From assembly GCF_943914615.1 (NCBI RefSeq), contig NZ_CALUCS010000003.1, positions 86,424 through 150,423 on the forward strand: a stretch of DNA of 64,000 bases, in the 5' to 3' direction. Of this stretch, positions 43,679 to 51,903 are shown in pieces. Each line of letters opens with the position of its first letter. Within the stretch, counting starts at the first letter, position 1. Made by a program: the position numbers and the translations under genes. The notes beneath the pieces were generated by a model. It was given only the letters and a program-made list of their open reading frames with translations. It did no database searches and had not been told where the DNA came from. The stretch comes from an uncultured Corynebacterium sp. (lineage in GTDB: Bacteria; Actinomycetota; Actinomycetes; Mycobacteriales; Mycobacteriaceae).

Positions 43679-44394
43679 CCGCGCTGCAGATCGCGGATCT
43701 GAATGTCCGACTAGCTGGGCGGCAGATCCTCACCGATGTGAACCTCGAGGCACACCCCGGCGAGCTCATTGGCTTGCTCGGCCCCAACGGCGCGGGCAAG
43801 ACCACCCTGATGCGCAGCGTTCTGGGCCTCATTCCGCGCACCAAGGGCAGCATCAAAGCCGCGAGCGTGGGTTACGTCCCTCAGCGCCACGAGTTCGCGT
43901 GGGACTATCCCATCGACGTTCGCCACACTGTGTTGAACGGTCGCGCGGGACTGATCGGCCCCTTCCGCCGGTCGCGCCGGGCGGATTTCGCTGCCACCGC
44001 ACATGCGTTGAAGCGCGTGAATCTGCAGCACTTGGTGGACCGCCCTATCGGTCAGCTCTCCGGCGGGCAGCGCCAGCGAGTGTTGGTGGCACGCGCCCTG
44101 GCAGTGGAGCCCACGCTGCTGTTGCTGGACGAGCCCTTCACAGGCATGGATTTCCCCAGCATCGAGTCGCTGGTGGAGATCCTGCAGTCTCTGGCCGCCG
44201 ATGGTATGAGCATCCTGATGGTGACCCACGATCTGGCGCAGGCGGTGCACGTCTGTGATCGCGTGGTGCTGCTGAACGGCCGTGTGGTGGCCGATGGTGC
44301 GCCGGATCAGCTGCAGAACCCCGAGCCGTGGATGGAGACCTTCGACGTTCGCCCGGATTCGCCACTGTTGCGGGGAGTGGGGTTGGTGTCGTGA
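43675..44394 (+). CDS. Anchored-repeat ABC transporter, ATP-binding subunit
   Basis: 239 residues, an ABC ATPase of the ZnuC/MntA metal class: Walker A GPNGAGKTT, signature LSGGQRQRVLVARAL, Walker B LLLLDEPFTGMD and switch His in MVTHDLAQAV. GTG 43675 is chosen because it overlaps the upstream stop; a GTG at 43660 lies inside the previous gene. It energises uptake through the permease encoded next, with which it overlaps by four bases. Confidence 0.93.
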   Translation: MTALQIADLNVRLAGRQILTDVNLEAHPGELIGLLGPNGAGKTTLMRSVLGLIPRTKGSIKAASVGYVPQRHEFAWDYPIDVRHTVLNGRAGLIGPFRRSRRADFAATAHALKRVNLQHLVDRPIGQLSGGQRQRVLVARALAVEPTLLLLDEPFTGMDFPSIESLVEILQSLAADGMSILMVTHDLAQAVHVCDRVVLLNGRVVADGAPDQLQNPEPWMETFDVRPDSPLLRGVGLVS

Positions 44395-45269
44395 TTTCCT
44401 TCTCCCAGTTCCTCGCAGACCTGACGAATCCCGCCCTGGCCTTCCTGCCGAAGGCGCTGCTGGTGGCTGTTCTCTCCGCGCTGGTCTGCGGTGTGATCGG
44501 CACCCACGTGGTATTACGTGGCATGGCCTTCATCGGCGATGCGGTCGCGCATGCTGTGTTCCCGGGCTTGGCCATTGCCTTCGCCCTGCAGGTCTCGGTA
44601 ATCGCCGGTGGGGCGGTGGCCGGCGCCGTGGTGGCCCTGCTGATCGCCCTGTTCTCGCAGCGCAGGCGAGTGAAAGAGGACACGATCATCGGTATCTTCT
44701 TCGCCGCCGCGTTCGCCTTGGGCTTGGTAGTGATCTCGAAGGTGCAGGGCTATACGGCCAGCCTGAATAGCTTCCTCTTCGGCTCGATCACGGGCGTGTC
44801 CAATTCCGACATCATCTTCAGCGCCGTCGTCGGCGCCGTCGTAATTCTGGCCGTGGCGGCGCTGCACAAGGAGATCGTGGCGGTCTCCGTCGACCGCGAA
44901 ACCGCCGCCGCCATGGGCATCCGCGTGCTGCTGATCGACGTGATCCTCTACCTCGCCGTCACCGCCGCCGTGGTGATGTCTGTTCGCACCGTCGGCAACA
45001 TTCTCGTGCTCGCGCTGCTGATCACTCCGGCCGCCGCAGCGCGACTCTGGACCGACCGACTGGTCGTGATGATGGCGCTGAGCGCCGTGATCGGCATGGT
45101 CGGTTCCTTCCTCGGCGTGTACGTGTCTTGGGCAATCGATGTGCCTACGGGCGCCACGATCGTCCTGGTCCTCACCGTTGTTTTCCTTCTTTCTTTCTTT
45201 GTGGCGACGCCCATTCGCGCCGCCCGACAATCCAACAAACCCTCACAGGTGGTAGCTACTGATGCATAA
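44391..45269 (+). CDS. Anchored-repeat ABC transporter, permease subunit
   Basis: 292 residues, ABC-3 (ZnuB/MntB) family, with about eight helices. Conserved parts are LVCGVIGTHVVLRGMAFIGD, AVAHAVFPGLAIAFAL, FLFGSITGVSNSDI, and RTVGNILVLALLITPAAAAR. GTG 44391 overlaps the ATPase stop as GTGA; the longer frame from 44328 lies in the ATPase gene. The stop overlaps the next gene by eight bases, so all five genes are tightly coupled. Confidence 0.93.
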   Translation: MISFSQFLADLTNPALAFLPKALLVAVLSALVCGVIGTHVVLRGMAFIGDAVAHAVFPGLAIAFALQVSVIAGGAVAGAVVALLIALFSQRRRVKEDTIIGIFFAAAFALGLVVISKVQGYTASLNSFLFGSITGVSNSDIIFSAVVGAVVILAVAALHKEIVAVSVDRETAAAMGIRVLLIDVILYLAVTAAVVMSVRTVGNILVLALLITPAAAARLWTDRLVVMMALSAVIGMVGSFLGVYVSWAIDVPTGATIVLVLTVVFLLSFFVATPIRAARQSNKPSQVVATDA

Positions 45270-47973
45270 AAAGCAGGAACTCTTCCAGCAGCTGGCCGAG
45301 CGACAGCGGGCGGAGCTAAAACGCAGTCAGAATAGGGCCGATCGGATGCTGTGGGCAGCCAAGTCCACCCTGGCGGTATTGGGTGTGCTGGTGCTAACGG
45401 TGGTGGCCGGCGCCTGGAATGCGGCGTCACCACTTACCAGCGACCACCGTTCCGCTGAGGTGTTGCAGCGTGCGCAAGCAACACCGACAGGGCATAAGCC
45501 CGGAACGACCAGTGACGGACCAACCGTCGGCAAGAACGTTAAGGATCCGGCAACCGGGAAAACCCACGTATGCGCGGGCAGAAAACTGCTGTACAAGGCG
45601 CATGTGGATGCGATTTACGGCACGTATAACAAGGGCAAGCCGGACGTGATGGTCGTCGACGGGCAGCAGCCCGTACCGGCGGATGACGTATGCCTGCGAC
45701 TCGCACCTGACGCGGTGGACGGTAAGGAAGTCTCCCGCATCAAGGTGCCGAAGGACAAGGCGCTGAGTTTCCTCGGTAAGCCCGGCACTGTGCTGTGGAA
45801 CGCCCCGCAAGCAGTGGATTTCAGCAGCCAATGGCGCCCAATTTGGGCAGGTTTGGGTGCCTTTGATTCGGCACACGAGATCGAGGTGCCGACGGACTTT
45901 GCCGAGCCGGCTCTCCACTTCCACATGAAGAAGTTCTCCGGCCCCGGCGACATGGAGGTCTTCTTCCGCAACTCCGGTACCCCCAAACCGGAGCGGGTTC
46001 TGTCTACCAAGGGCGGTCTGAAGGATTACGACTATGAGGTCGGTGGGCACGGACACTTCAACTGGACGTTCTCCAAGCCCGGCGTTTACCAAATGACGAT
46101 GGCCTGGGACGTTAAGAAGAAGGACGGCAGCACGGTCAAGTCCGCGGAGCGCACCATCAACTGGCTGGTCGGCAGCGATAAGCAGGTGGGGCTGCCGGAG
46201 GGCACGACCACGGGGTTGAATGAGATCAAGGAGCCTATCGAGCCGCTGGAGCCGGGTAATCCGGGAGATCAAGATCAGCCTGAAGAGCCCGAGCAGCCCG
46301 AGCAGCCCGAAGCCCCCGAGCAGCCCGGCGAGGGTGAAACGCCAGGCGAAAATGAGACGCCGGGTGACGAGGAAGATCCGAGCGATGGCACCGACAAGCC
46401 CGCACCGACGTGCGAAGCCCCGCAGGAGATCTCCGACGACGAGGTCCGTAGCGAGGTCAACGATGCCTTCGGAGAGGGACAGGAATCCGAGCGAGCCGTA
46501 ATCCCCAAGGGGCACATGGACTTGGGAGTGGGCACGACGGATGAATCGGATGCCGACCCGCGCACTTTCCTGAAGGACGGTGCGGACCCCGCGAATGTGC
46601 AGGAACGCGAGTCTGGAAGCTTCGTGTTCTTAGTGAACAGCCCGCAGGCGAAAGTGGGAATTCCGAAGGCTTACCGGGAGGAACTGGGGGAGACCGCATA
46701 CGCGCTCCCGCAGGCACAGCAGGAGAACCCGAATGTCCCGTGGCTGGGCTTTTCCACCGAGCATCTGAACTCGGCGGACGAGGGCGTAGACCTTTCCATT
46801 AAGGACTTCGAAGGGCCTGGACGAATGGTGACTCTGGAAGATACGGGCGTAGAAAGCCGCCTACGCCTGGATTCTGAGCACCGTGAGAACAAGCTCCACT
46901 ACTCCGTCGGGGCGCACAACCACCAGGCCTTCTTCTTTACCAAGCCGGGAGCGTACCGGGTGGTGTTCCGTTACGAGGGAACCACGGTAAACGGCGAGAA
47001 ATTCGACAAGGAGCTGGAGACATTCTTCGTCATCAAGGATGCATGTGGCGACAGTGCCGGTGGGCCCGGGGATAGCACTGATCCAGGGGACAGCACTGAT
47101 CCTTCCGACACCGACACAAGTGGAGAAAAGTCCGGTCTCGAAGAGTTGAAGGAGTTTCAGAAGCACCTGGATAGCGAAAACGCGAAGCTCGGCAAGTACA
47201 TGGATGAGATCGTCGGTGGCATCGAGGCGCTGCGCGGAAACCGCAAGGCACAGCAGAGTCCTTCCACCGGGGGAGCTGGCGGTGCCGGCACCAGTGATTC
47301 TTCGGCGGCAGGCACCACTAGCAACGACTCTGCCGGCAACAGTTCTGGTGGATCATCCTCCAGTACCAATGCCGCATCGGATAACCACGGCGATGCCAGT
47401 GAGGCCGAATCCGTGGGGGCTGGTTCCAGTGGTTCTACCGGCTCGAGTAGCTCCGACAGTTCATCTGGGTCTGCCGGCGGCGCTGCAGTCGCAAATGGTG
47501 GCGCCTCAGCTGGCGCCGCGGATACAGGTTCTGCTGGCACAGTGGACGGAGCTTCTGCTGGTGCTGCGGCCGCAGATGATGGCGAAGTAGAAGCCGAGGC
47601 CGAGGCTCTGGAAGGCGAAGGTGAAGCGGGCGGTGCCGGTGGCATCCATCGCATCAACGCAGCCCAAGGGCAGAAGAATGCCGACGGGGCCGCCCACTCG
47701 GATGACCCGCAGAACGTAGCAACCGAGAAAACCGCCGTAGAGTCCTTTATGGATTCCCTCACCGGCGGTGGCTGGACGACTGGCTTCCTGCTGGGGCTAG
47801 GGCTGATGGGGCTGCTCGGCGGAGCACTCCTGTTCTTCGTAGCGGCCCGCAACATGCAGCGTGCCCACACCCTGCAACTGCTACAGGCCTACCGGGAAAT
47901 CAGTCGTGACCGTGCGGAACAGGCCTATGCGGAGAGCGCCTACGCAGAAGACCTCCCCGCCGAGGAGGACTAA
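45262..47973 (+). CDS. Large membrane-spanning anchored-repeat protein with two repeat domains
   Basis: 903 residues, last gene of the operon. A basic N-terminus leads to a helix (about 34-55). Repeat domain 1 follows (about 95-310, ending with GGHGHFNWTFSKPG, His263/265), then a Pro/Glu-rich linker (PEEPEQPEQPEAPEQPGEG), repeat domain 2 (about 415-595; GHMDLGVG, NVPWLGFSTEHLN, GAHNHQAFFFTKPG with His552/554), and a short helix-forming stretch. A long Ser/Gly/Ala region follows, then a membrane helix near the C-terminus (TTGFLLGLGLMGLLGGALLF) and an acidic tail. The N-terminal helix may be a signal anchor, giving a protein fixed at both ends. Domain 2's HxH has Phe where the others have Trp. 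Confidence 0.9.
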   Translation: MHKKQELFQQLAERQRAELKRSQNRADRMLWAAKSTLAVLGVLVLTVVAGAWNAASPLTSDHRSAEVLQRAQATPTGHKPGTTSDGPTVGKNVKDPATGKTHVCAGRKLLYKAHVDAIYGTYNKGKPDVMVVDGQQPVPADDVCLRLAPDAVDGKEVSRIKVPKDKALSFLGKPGTVLWNAPQAVDFSSQWRPIWAGLGAFDSAHEIEVPTDFAEPALHFHMKKFSGPGDMEVFFRNSGTPKPERVLSTKGGLKDYDYEVGGHGHFNWTFSKPGVYQMTMAWDVKKKDGSTVKSAERTINWLVGSDKQVGLPEGTTTGLNEIKEPIEPLEPGNPGDQDQPEEPEQPEQPEAPEQPGEGETPGENETPGDEEDPSDGTDKPAPTCEAPQEISDDEVRSEVNDAFGEGQESERAVIPKGHMDLGVGTTDESDADPRTFLKDGADPANVQERESGSFVFLVNSPQAKVGIPKAYREELGETAYALPQAQQENPNVPWLGFSTEHLNSADEGVDLSIKDFEGPGRMVTLEDTGVESRLRLDSEHRENKLHYSVGAHNHQAFFFTKPGAYRVVFRYEGTTVNGEKFDKELETFFVIKDACGDSAGGPGDSTDPGDSTDPSDTDTSGEKSGLEELKEFQKHLDSENAKLGKYMDEIVGGIEALRGNRKAQQSPSTGGAGGAGTSDSSAAGTTSNDSAGNSSGGSSSSTNAASDNHGDASEAESVGAGSSGSTGSSSSDSSSGSAGGAAVANGGASAGAADTGSAGTVDGASAGAAAADDGEVEAEAEALEGEGEAGGAGGIHRINAAQGQKNADGAAHSDDPQNVATEKTAVESFMDSLTGGGWTTGFLLGLGLMGLLGGALLFFVAARNMQRAHTLQLLQAYREISRDRAEQAYAESAYAEDLPAEED

Positions 47974-48001
47974 GGAAGGCTAGAGAAGTTAGCGAGCCCA
48001 G

Positions 48002-48925
48002 TTAGGCTGCCCGTCGCCCCGGCAGCCGGAACTCGCCCATCATAGGAAGCACCACTCCGCGCTTCAGCGGATGGGCGGCGCGGTAAGTAGCCGGGCCGTC
48101 TTCTCCCGGTTCCAGGGCCTCCAGAATCAGATCCACCACGCGCGGCGAGTACAGCATCGCCAGGTGGCCGGAAAGATCCAGCGGGTTGTCATCCTGCACA
48201 CTCAGGTTGCGCACCCGTGCGCCTTCCCCGGCGACCATCACCTGCTTCAAACGAGGAGTCGCAATACCGTCGTACTTCGCAGTGATCATCGTGTAGTCCA
48301 CACCCGGCGTAGTATCACCATCGCGGTTCAGGTGCTCGCCAAACTCGCTGCCGAAGCGCTGGTCGATCGCCGCGCCGCCCAGGAACTTCTCCAAGAACCC
48401 CGCAAGCTTGTTGTTCGGGTCGATCTTGTCTCCCAGGGTCGATATGCCCGACAAAGTAGTGCCGTGGTGCGCAGGTCCCACGCCCACCAGGCGGTCCACC
48501 TTGTTACGCGCCACATCCGCCCGGTCGGCGCCGCCAGAATCGGAAAGATAGAGCCGCGCCTGCGCCACGCCCTGCGAGTGGCCGACCAGGTTCACCTTCT
48601 TCGCACCCGTGCGCTCGATTACCTCGTCGATGAAGGCCGCAACCTCCTTCTGGGAGGTGCGCAGGAAGTTGTTGGCGTACACGCCCGGCGCCTTGCCTGT
48701 AAAGGCAGACCGGTCTTTGCCGTAGTTCACGGCAAACACTGGGTGACCTGCCGCAATGAGGTGCTTGGCCACGTAGTCCCACGTGTTATATGCGTTGAGC
48801 CACGTGCCGTGGATCAGTACCGTCGGCGTCTTACCTCCTAGAGGTGTGTCCCACTTATTGACGCCCTCCGGCAGTGGATTGTTGCTTCGTAGGCTGGATA
48901 GGAACTTCGGGATGAATGCGTCCAT
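48002..48925 (-). CDS. Alpha/beta-hydrolase, lipase/esterase-like
   Basis: 307 residues. The oxyanion segment is TVLIHGTWLNAYNTWDYVA and the nucleophile elbow is LVGHSQGVAQARLYL (catalytic Ser in GHSQG), with a candidate Asp in the PLDLSGHLAML area (QDDNPLDLSGHLAM contains both Asp and His). It resembles class 2 (EstA/LipA-type) bacterial lipases. No signal peptide is visible. ATG 48925 is preferred over a TTG three codons upstream. It converges with the anchored-repeat operon. Function in this setting is unknown. Confidence 0.82.
   Translation of the reverse strand: MDAFIPKFLSSLRSNNPLPEGVNKWDTPLGGKTPTVLIHGTWLNAYNTWDYVAKHLIAAGHPVFAVNYGKDRSAFTGKAPGVYANNFLRTSQKEVAAFIDEVIERTGAKKVNLVGHSQGVAQARLYLSDSGGADRADVARNKVDRLVGVGPAHHGTTLSGISTLGDKIDPNNKLAGFLEKFLGGAAIDQRFGSEFGEHLNRDGDTTPGVDYTMITAKYDGIATPRLKQVMVAGEGARVRNLSVQDDNPLDLSGHLAMLYSPRVVDLILEALEPGEDGPATYRAAHPLKRGVVLPMMGEFRLPGRRAA
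48852..48866 (-). repeat. Dispersed motif copy 6 (core only)
   Basis: Near the start of the lipase gene the minus strand reads GGGCGTCAATAAGTG: the 12-base core is intact and the last three bases differ. It faces copy 7 about 125 bases away. Confidence 0.35.
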
Positions 48926-48989
48926 GAACCCCAAGGCTAATCAAACTCGCAGCCCCAGTTTTGGAAACGAAATAATTTCTCGCGCAGGG

Positions 48990-49004
48990 TGGCGTCAAAA
49001 ATAA
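48990..49004 (+). repeat. Dispersed motif copy 7 (one mismatch)
   Basis: TGGCGTCAAAAATAA differs only at the first base; it is intergenic, upstream of the lipase gene. Confidence 0.45.
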
Positions 49005-49094
49005 AGAACAGCGATTTGGAGGAAGGGGGAGCAGGGGTGTAACCTCCTTCGAGGAAGTTTGACTAGATCAACAACGAGATCAGCAACGTCAAGT

Positions 49095-49250
49095 TTTCAC
49101 CGAAGACCGTCGGTCATCACCGTCCGCGCGAACCTTAACGGGGGAGAGTGGGCAGGAGATTGAAGGATCATCGTCATAGATGACGGCCCACGCAGGTAAC
49201 ACGATTAGACGTTCGGATCGGATTCCAGCCCTAGAAAGCCGGGGATCCTA
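49095..49250 (+). promoter_or_regulatory. Ribosomal L10 leader region (rplJ mRNA leader)
   Basis: The region holds ACCGAAGACCGTCGGT (49099-49114) and, further on, CCCACGCAGGTAACA, features I associate with the actinobacterial L10 leader, a structured mRNA segment bound by L10-(L12) for autoregulation. The 460-base gap from 48926 to 49393 also contains dispersed motif copy 7. Boundaries are approximate; no exact fold was computed. Confidence 0.6.
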
Positions 49251-49393
49251 CGAATGCGCCTTGTGTTTCTTGCGTAAAACGCCGGAAACGCGAGGCGCTT
49301 TGTCGTTTATGTACAGTGTTGCCCTTCAACAATGATCGTCGGTGGACGTACTGCAAAAACGTACACCGTAAACATCAGGAAGGAGGCGAGAGT

Positions 49394-49909
49394 ATGGCTA
49401 ATCCGAAGAACACCGCTTCGCTGGAAGAGCTCAAGGCACGCTTCGAGCAGGCACAGTCCACTCTGTTGACCGAGTACCGTGGCCTGTCCGTGGCTGAGAC
49501 CACCGAGCTGCGTCGCGCACTGGGTTCGGACGTTACCTACTCCGTCGCCAAGAACACCATGATCAAGCTGGCTGCACGCGAAGCCGGCATTGAGCTTGAT
49601 GAGTCCCTGCTGACCGGTCCTACCGCAATCGCATTCGTCAACGGCGAAGCCGTGGACGCTGCGAAGGCCATGAAGGACTTCGGCAAGGATCACAAGAACT
49701 TCGTGATCAAGGGTGGCTACATGGACGGTGCCACGATTGATGCAGCTCAGGTTGAGGCAATCGCCGAGCTGGACAATCGCGAAACCACACTGGCCAAGCT
49801 GGCCGGTGCCATGCAGGGTTCCTTGGCAAAGGCCGCAGGCCTGTTCAACGCACCAGCGTCCCAGGTTGCACGCCTGGCCGCTGCACTGCAGGAGAAGAAG
49901 GAACAGTAA
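49394..49909 (+). CDS. rplJ: 50S ribosomal protein L10
   Basis: 171 residues. MANPKNTASLEELKARFEQA and LLTEYRGLSVAETTELRRAL are typical of L10, with VTYSVAKNTMIKLAAREAG following. The C-terminal helix binds L7/L12 dimers. ATG 49394 has AGGAAGGAGGCGAG upstream; the frame stays open to 49316 but that part is leader. Confidence 0.96.
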   Translation: MANPKNTASLEELKARFEQAQSTLLTEYRGLSVAETTELRRALGSDVTYSVAKNTMIKLAAREAGIELDESLLTGPTAIAFVNGEAVDAAKAMKDFGKDHKNFVIKGGYMDGATIDAAQVEAIAELDNRETTLAKLAGAMQGSLAKAAGLFNAPASQVARLAAALQEKKEQ

Positions 49910-50003
49910 GTTCCCTCCGCTCATACATAAGACATAAACCACTTTGCCGGCCGGGTCGCCAACACTTTTCGACCCACCGGCGCAACTACGAAAGGATGCC
50001 ATC

Positions 50004-50390
50004 ATGGCTAAGCTCACCAAGGACGAGCTCATCGAGGCTTTCAAGGAAATGACCCTCATCGAACTGTCTGAGTTCGTTAAGGAATTCGAAGAGGTCTTCG
50101 ACGTCACCGCTGCTGCTCCGGTTGCTGCTGTTGCAGCTGCTCCGGGCGCTGAGGGCGGCGCTGCTGCCGAGGAGAAGGACGAGTTCGACGTCGTTCTGGA
50201 GGACGCAGGCGCTAAGAAGATCGGCGTTATTAAGGTTGTCCGCGAGATCGTCTCCGGCCTGGGCCTGAAGGAGGCCAAGGAGCTGGTTGAGGGTGCTCCG
50301 AAGGCTCTGCTGGAGGGTGCTTCCAAGGACGACGCTGAGGCTGCTAAGACCAAGCTGGAAGAGGCTGGCGCAAAGGTCTCCCTCAAGTAA
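50004..50390 (+). CDS. rplL: 50S ribosomal protein L7/L12
   Basis: 128 residues. The N-terminal dimerisation part (MTLIELSEFVKEFEEVFDV) is followed by an Ala/Gly-rich hinge, and the factor-binding C-terminal domain has EKDEFDVVLEDAGAKKIGVI and VREIVSGLGLKEAKELVEG. ATG 50004 follows GAAAGGA. A strong terminator ends the operon. Confidence 0.97.
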   Translation: MAKLTKDELIEAFKEMTLIELSEFVKEFEEVFDVTAAAPVAAVAAAPGAEGGAAAEEKDEFDVVLEDAGAKKIGVIKVVREIVSGLGLKEAKELVEGAPKALLEGASKDDAEAAKTKLEEAGAKVSLK

Positions 50391-50454
50391 GCTCGCCTTA
50401 CTTCCCGCGCTTCGGTCTAGTGCCGAATGCGTTGGTATAGCAAGTAAAGCAAAG

Positions 50455-50493
50455 CCGCTGGGAATCACGTTCCGTGATTTCCGGCGGTTTTTT
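50455..50493 (+). terminator. Terminator after rplL
   Basis: A 15-pair stem (50455-50469 with 50473-50487, two G-U pairs) with a three-base loop is followed by six T. Confidence 0.93.
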
Positions 50494-50595
50494 GTTGTCT
50501 TGCTACGCTTAAGTGACAAATATTGAATCGTGTGCCCAGTTCTTCAGGCGCGCGGAAAACTAAAAGCTGATCTAATCGCAGATGGTGGCAGAGAA

Positions 50596-51615
50596 GTGAC
50601 GAACAAAAAGGGCTCCGGCAAAGGCCTCTACATCCTGGGTGCGCTTGGTGCACTGATTGGCGTAGCGCTGATCACTGTGGGCGTCATGCTCCCAAAGGTT
50701 GTATCGAACGACAAGGCCGTGCCTCTAGACTTGGCCGCGACGACGATTACATTGAACGACCCCGCCGCGGTGATCGGTCCGAATTACCAGGGGCTTGACG
50801 GTAAAGAGGATGTGACGGCGCCGGTCAACCGGCAGTTCAAGATCACGCTGGAAGAGCCCGCCACCGACGAGGAGGCTAGTGCCCGGGTTGGCGTAACCAC
50901 CGCCCGCACGGACGTGAAGGACGATCTGGAATCACTGCTAGACGCCCAGGTTTGGAGCTTTACCGTGGATCGCAGAACTGGTGAAGCGAAGGGTAATGCG
51001 AAGGTCTCGGACACTCCCGCCACCCCGGCGACCGACGGCGAGATCGCCGGTTACTGGGCCAAGTTCCCGCAAGGTACTGAGCAGCGCTCTTATGACTATT
51101 TCGATATGACGCTACGTCGCGCGCTGCCTGCAGAGTTCACGGGCACCCGGAACGTCACCACCGCTGACGGGCGCGAGCACGAGCTGTACGTCTTCCGTCA
51201 AGAGATCCCGGCAACGTCCGTAGCCAAGGAGTACGCGGGTGTGCGCAACACCATCACCGTTGAAGGGGAAGATGGGAAGCCTCAGCGCGCCCAGCTGTTC
51301 CACGAGGGTTGGCGTGAGCTTACGGTGGAGCCGAAGTCGGGCCTGCTCGTAAGCGTGGAGGAGGATGTGAAGGACACATACCGGGATGACTCTGGCAAGG
51401 ACGTGCAGAACCTGCTGAAGTTCCACGGCAAGACCCCGCAGCGGGTGACGCAGTCCATGCTGGATCAAGCCATGGAGGTCAGCGGGCAGCGCCACACCGA
51501 TAAATGGGGGGTTGCATTGATCGTGGCGGGTGTTATTGTGGCAGCAGCATCCGTGGTGTTGGTTCTGTGGCGGCGTGCCAAGCGTAGGGCTGAGCGCCGG
51601 GCGGGGGAAGCCTAG
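50596..51615 (+). CDS. DUF3068-family membrane protein
   Basis: 339 residues: a basic N-terminus, one helix (LYILGALGALIGVALITVGV), a large extracytoplasmic domain (about 40-305), and a C-terminal helix (WGVALIVAGVIVAAASVVLV) with a very basic tail. The bitopic layout and motifs such as WSFTVDRRTGEAKG and HEGWRELTVEPKSGLLV fit DUF3068, sometimes labelled porin-related in corynebacteria; the role is unknown. GTG 50596 is chosen for the standard start; the frame is open to 50530. Confidence 0.82.
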   Translation: MTNKKGSGKGLYILGALGALIGVALITVGVMLPKVVSNDKAVPLDLAATTITLNDPAAVIGPNYQGLDGKEDVTAPVNRQFKITLEEPATDEEASARVGVTTARTDVKDDLESLLDAQVWSFTVDRRTGEAKGNAKVSDTPATPATDGEIAGYWAKFPQGTEQRSYDYFDMTLRRALPAEFTGTRNVTTADGREHELYVFRQEIPATSVAKEYAGVRNTITVEGEDGKPQRAQLFHEGWRELTVEPKSGLLVSVEEDVKDTYRDDSGKDVQNLLKFHGKTPQRVTQSMLDQAMEVSGQRHTDKWGVALIVAGVIVAAASVVLVLWRRAKRRAERRAGEA

Positions 51616-51641
51616 ACATTCGTGCAGCGATGCTATAGGAT
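51613..51641 (+). promoter_or_regulatory. Likely rpoBC promoter and long leader
   Basis: TAGACA (51613-51618) and TAGGAT (51636-51641) are 17 bases apart. About 260 bases of leader then precede rpoB; a further TTGACA lies at 51778-51783 without a well-placed -10. No attenuator hairpin with a T-run is obvious. Confidence 0.45.
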
Positions 51642-51903
51642 AGTTCGTTGCGCTGGATTTGATTTGTTGAGCTATCGGCTACAACGAAACGACTACAAAG
51701 CTACGCAGAAGTGATGTGAAGACATTACACATGAAGCAGACTTTGCCAAACGAGCCAAAAAGGCTATTTGACAAGGTCGTTTAGTCGTTTCTGCGTGGGG
51801 ATAGTTTGGCAGGGAAAATCCAACTAAATCGACCATCACGAGACCGTACACACACAATCACGATCGCACACTACAGCTCCACCACGTAGTGTCGACCGAT
51901 ATT

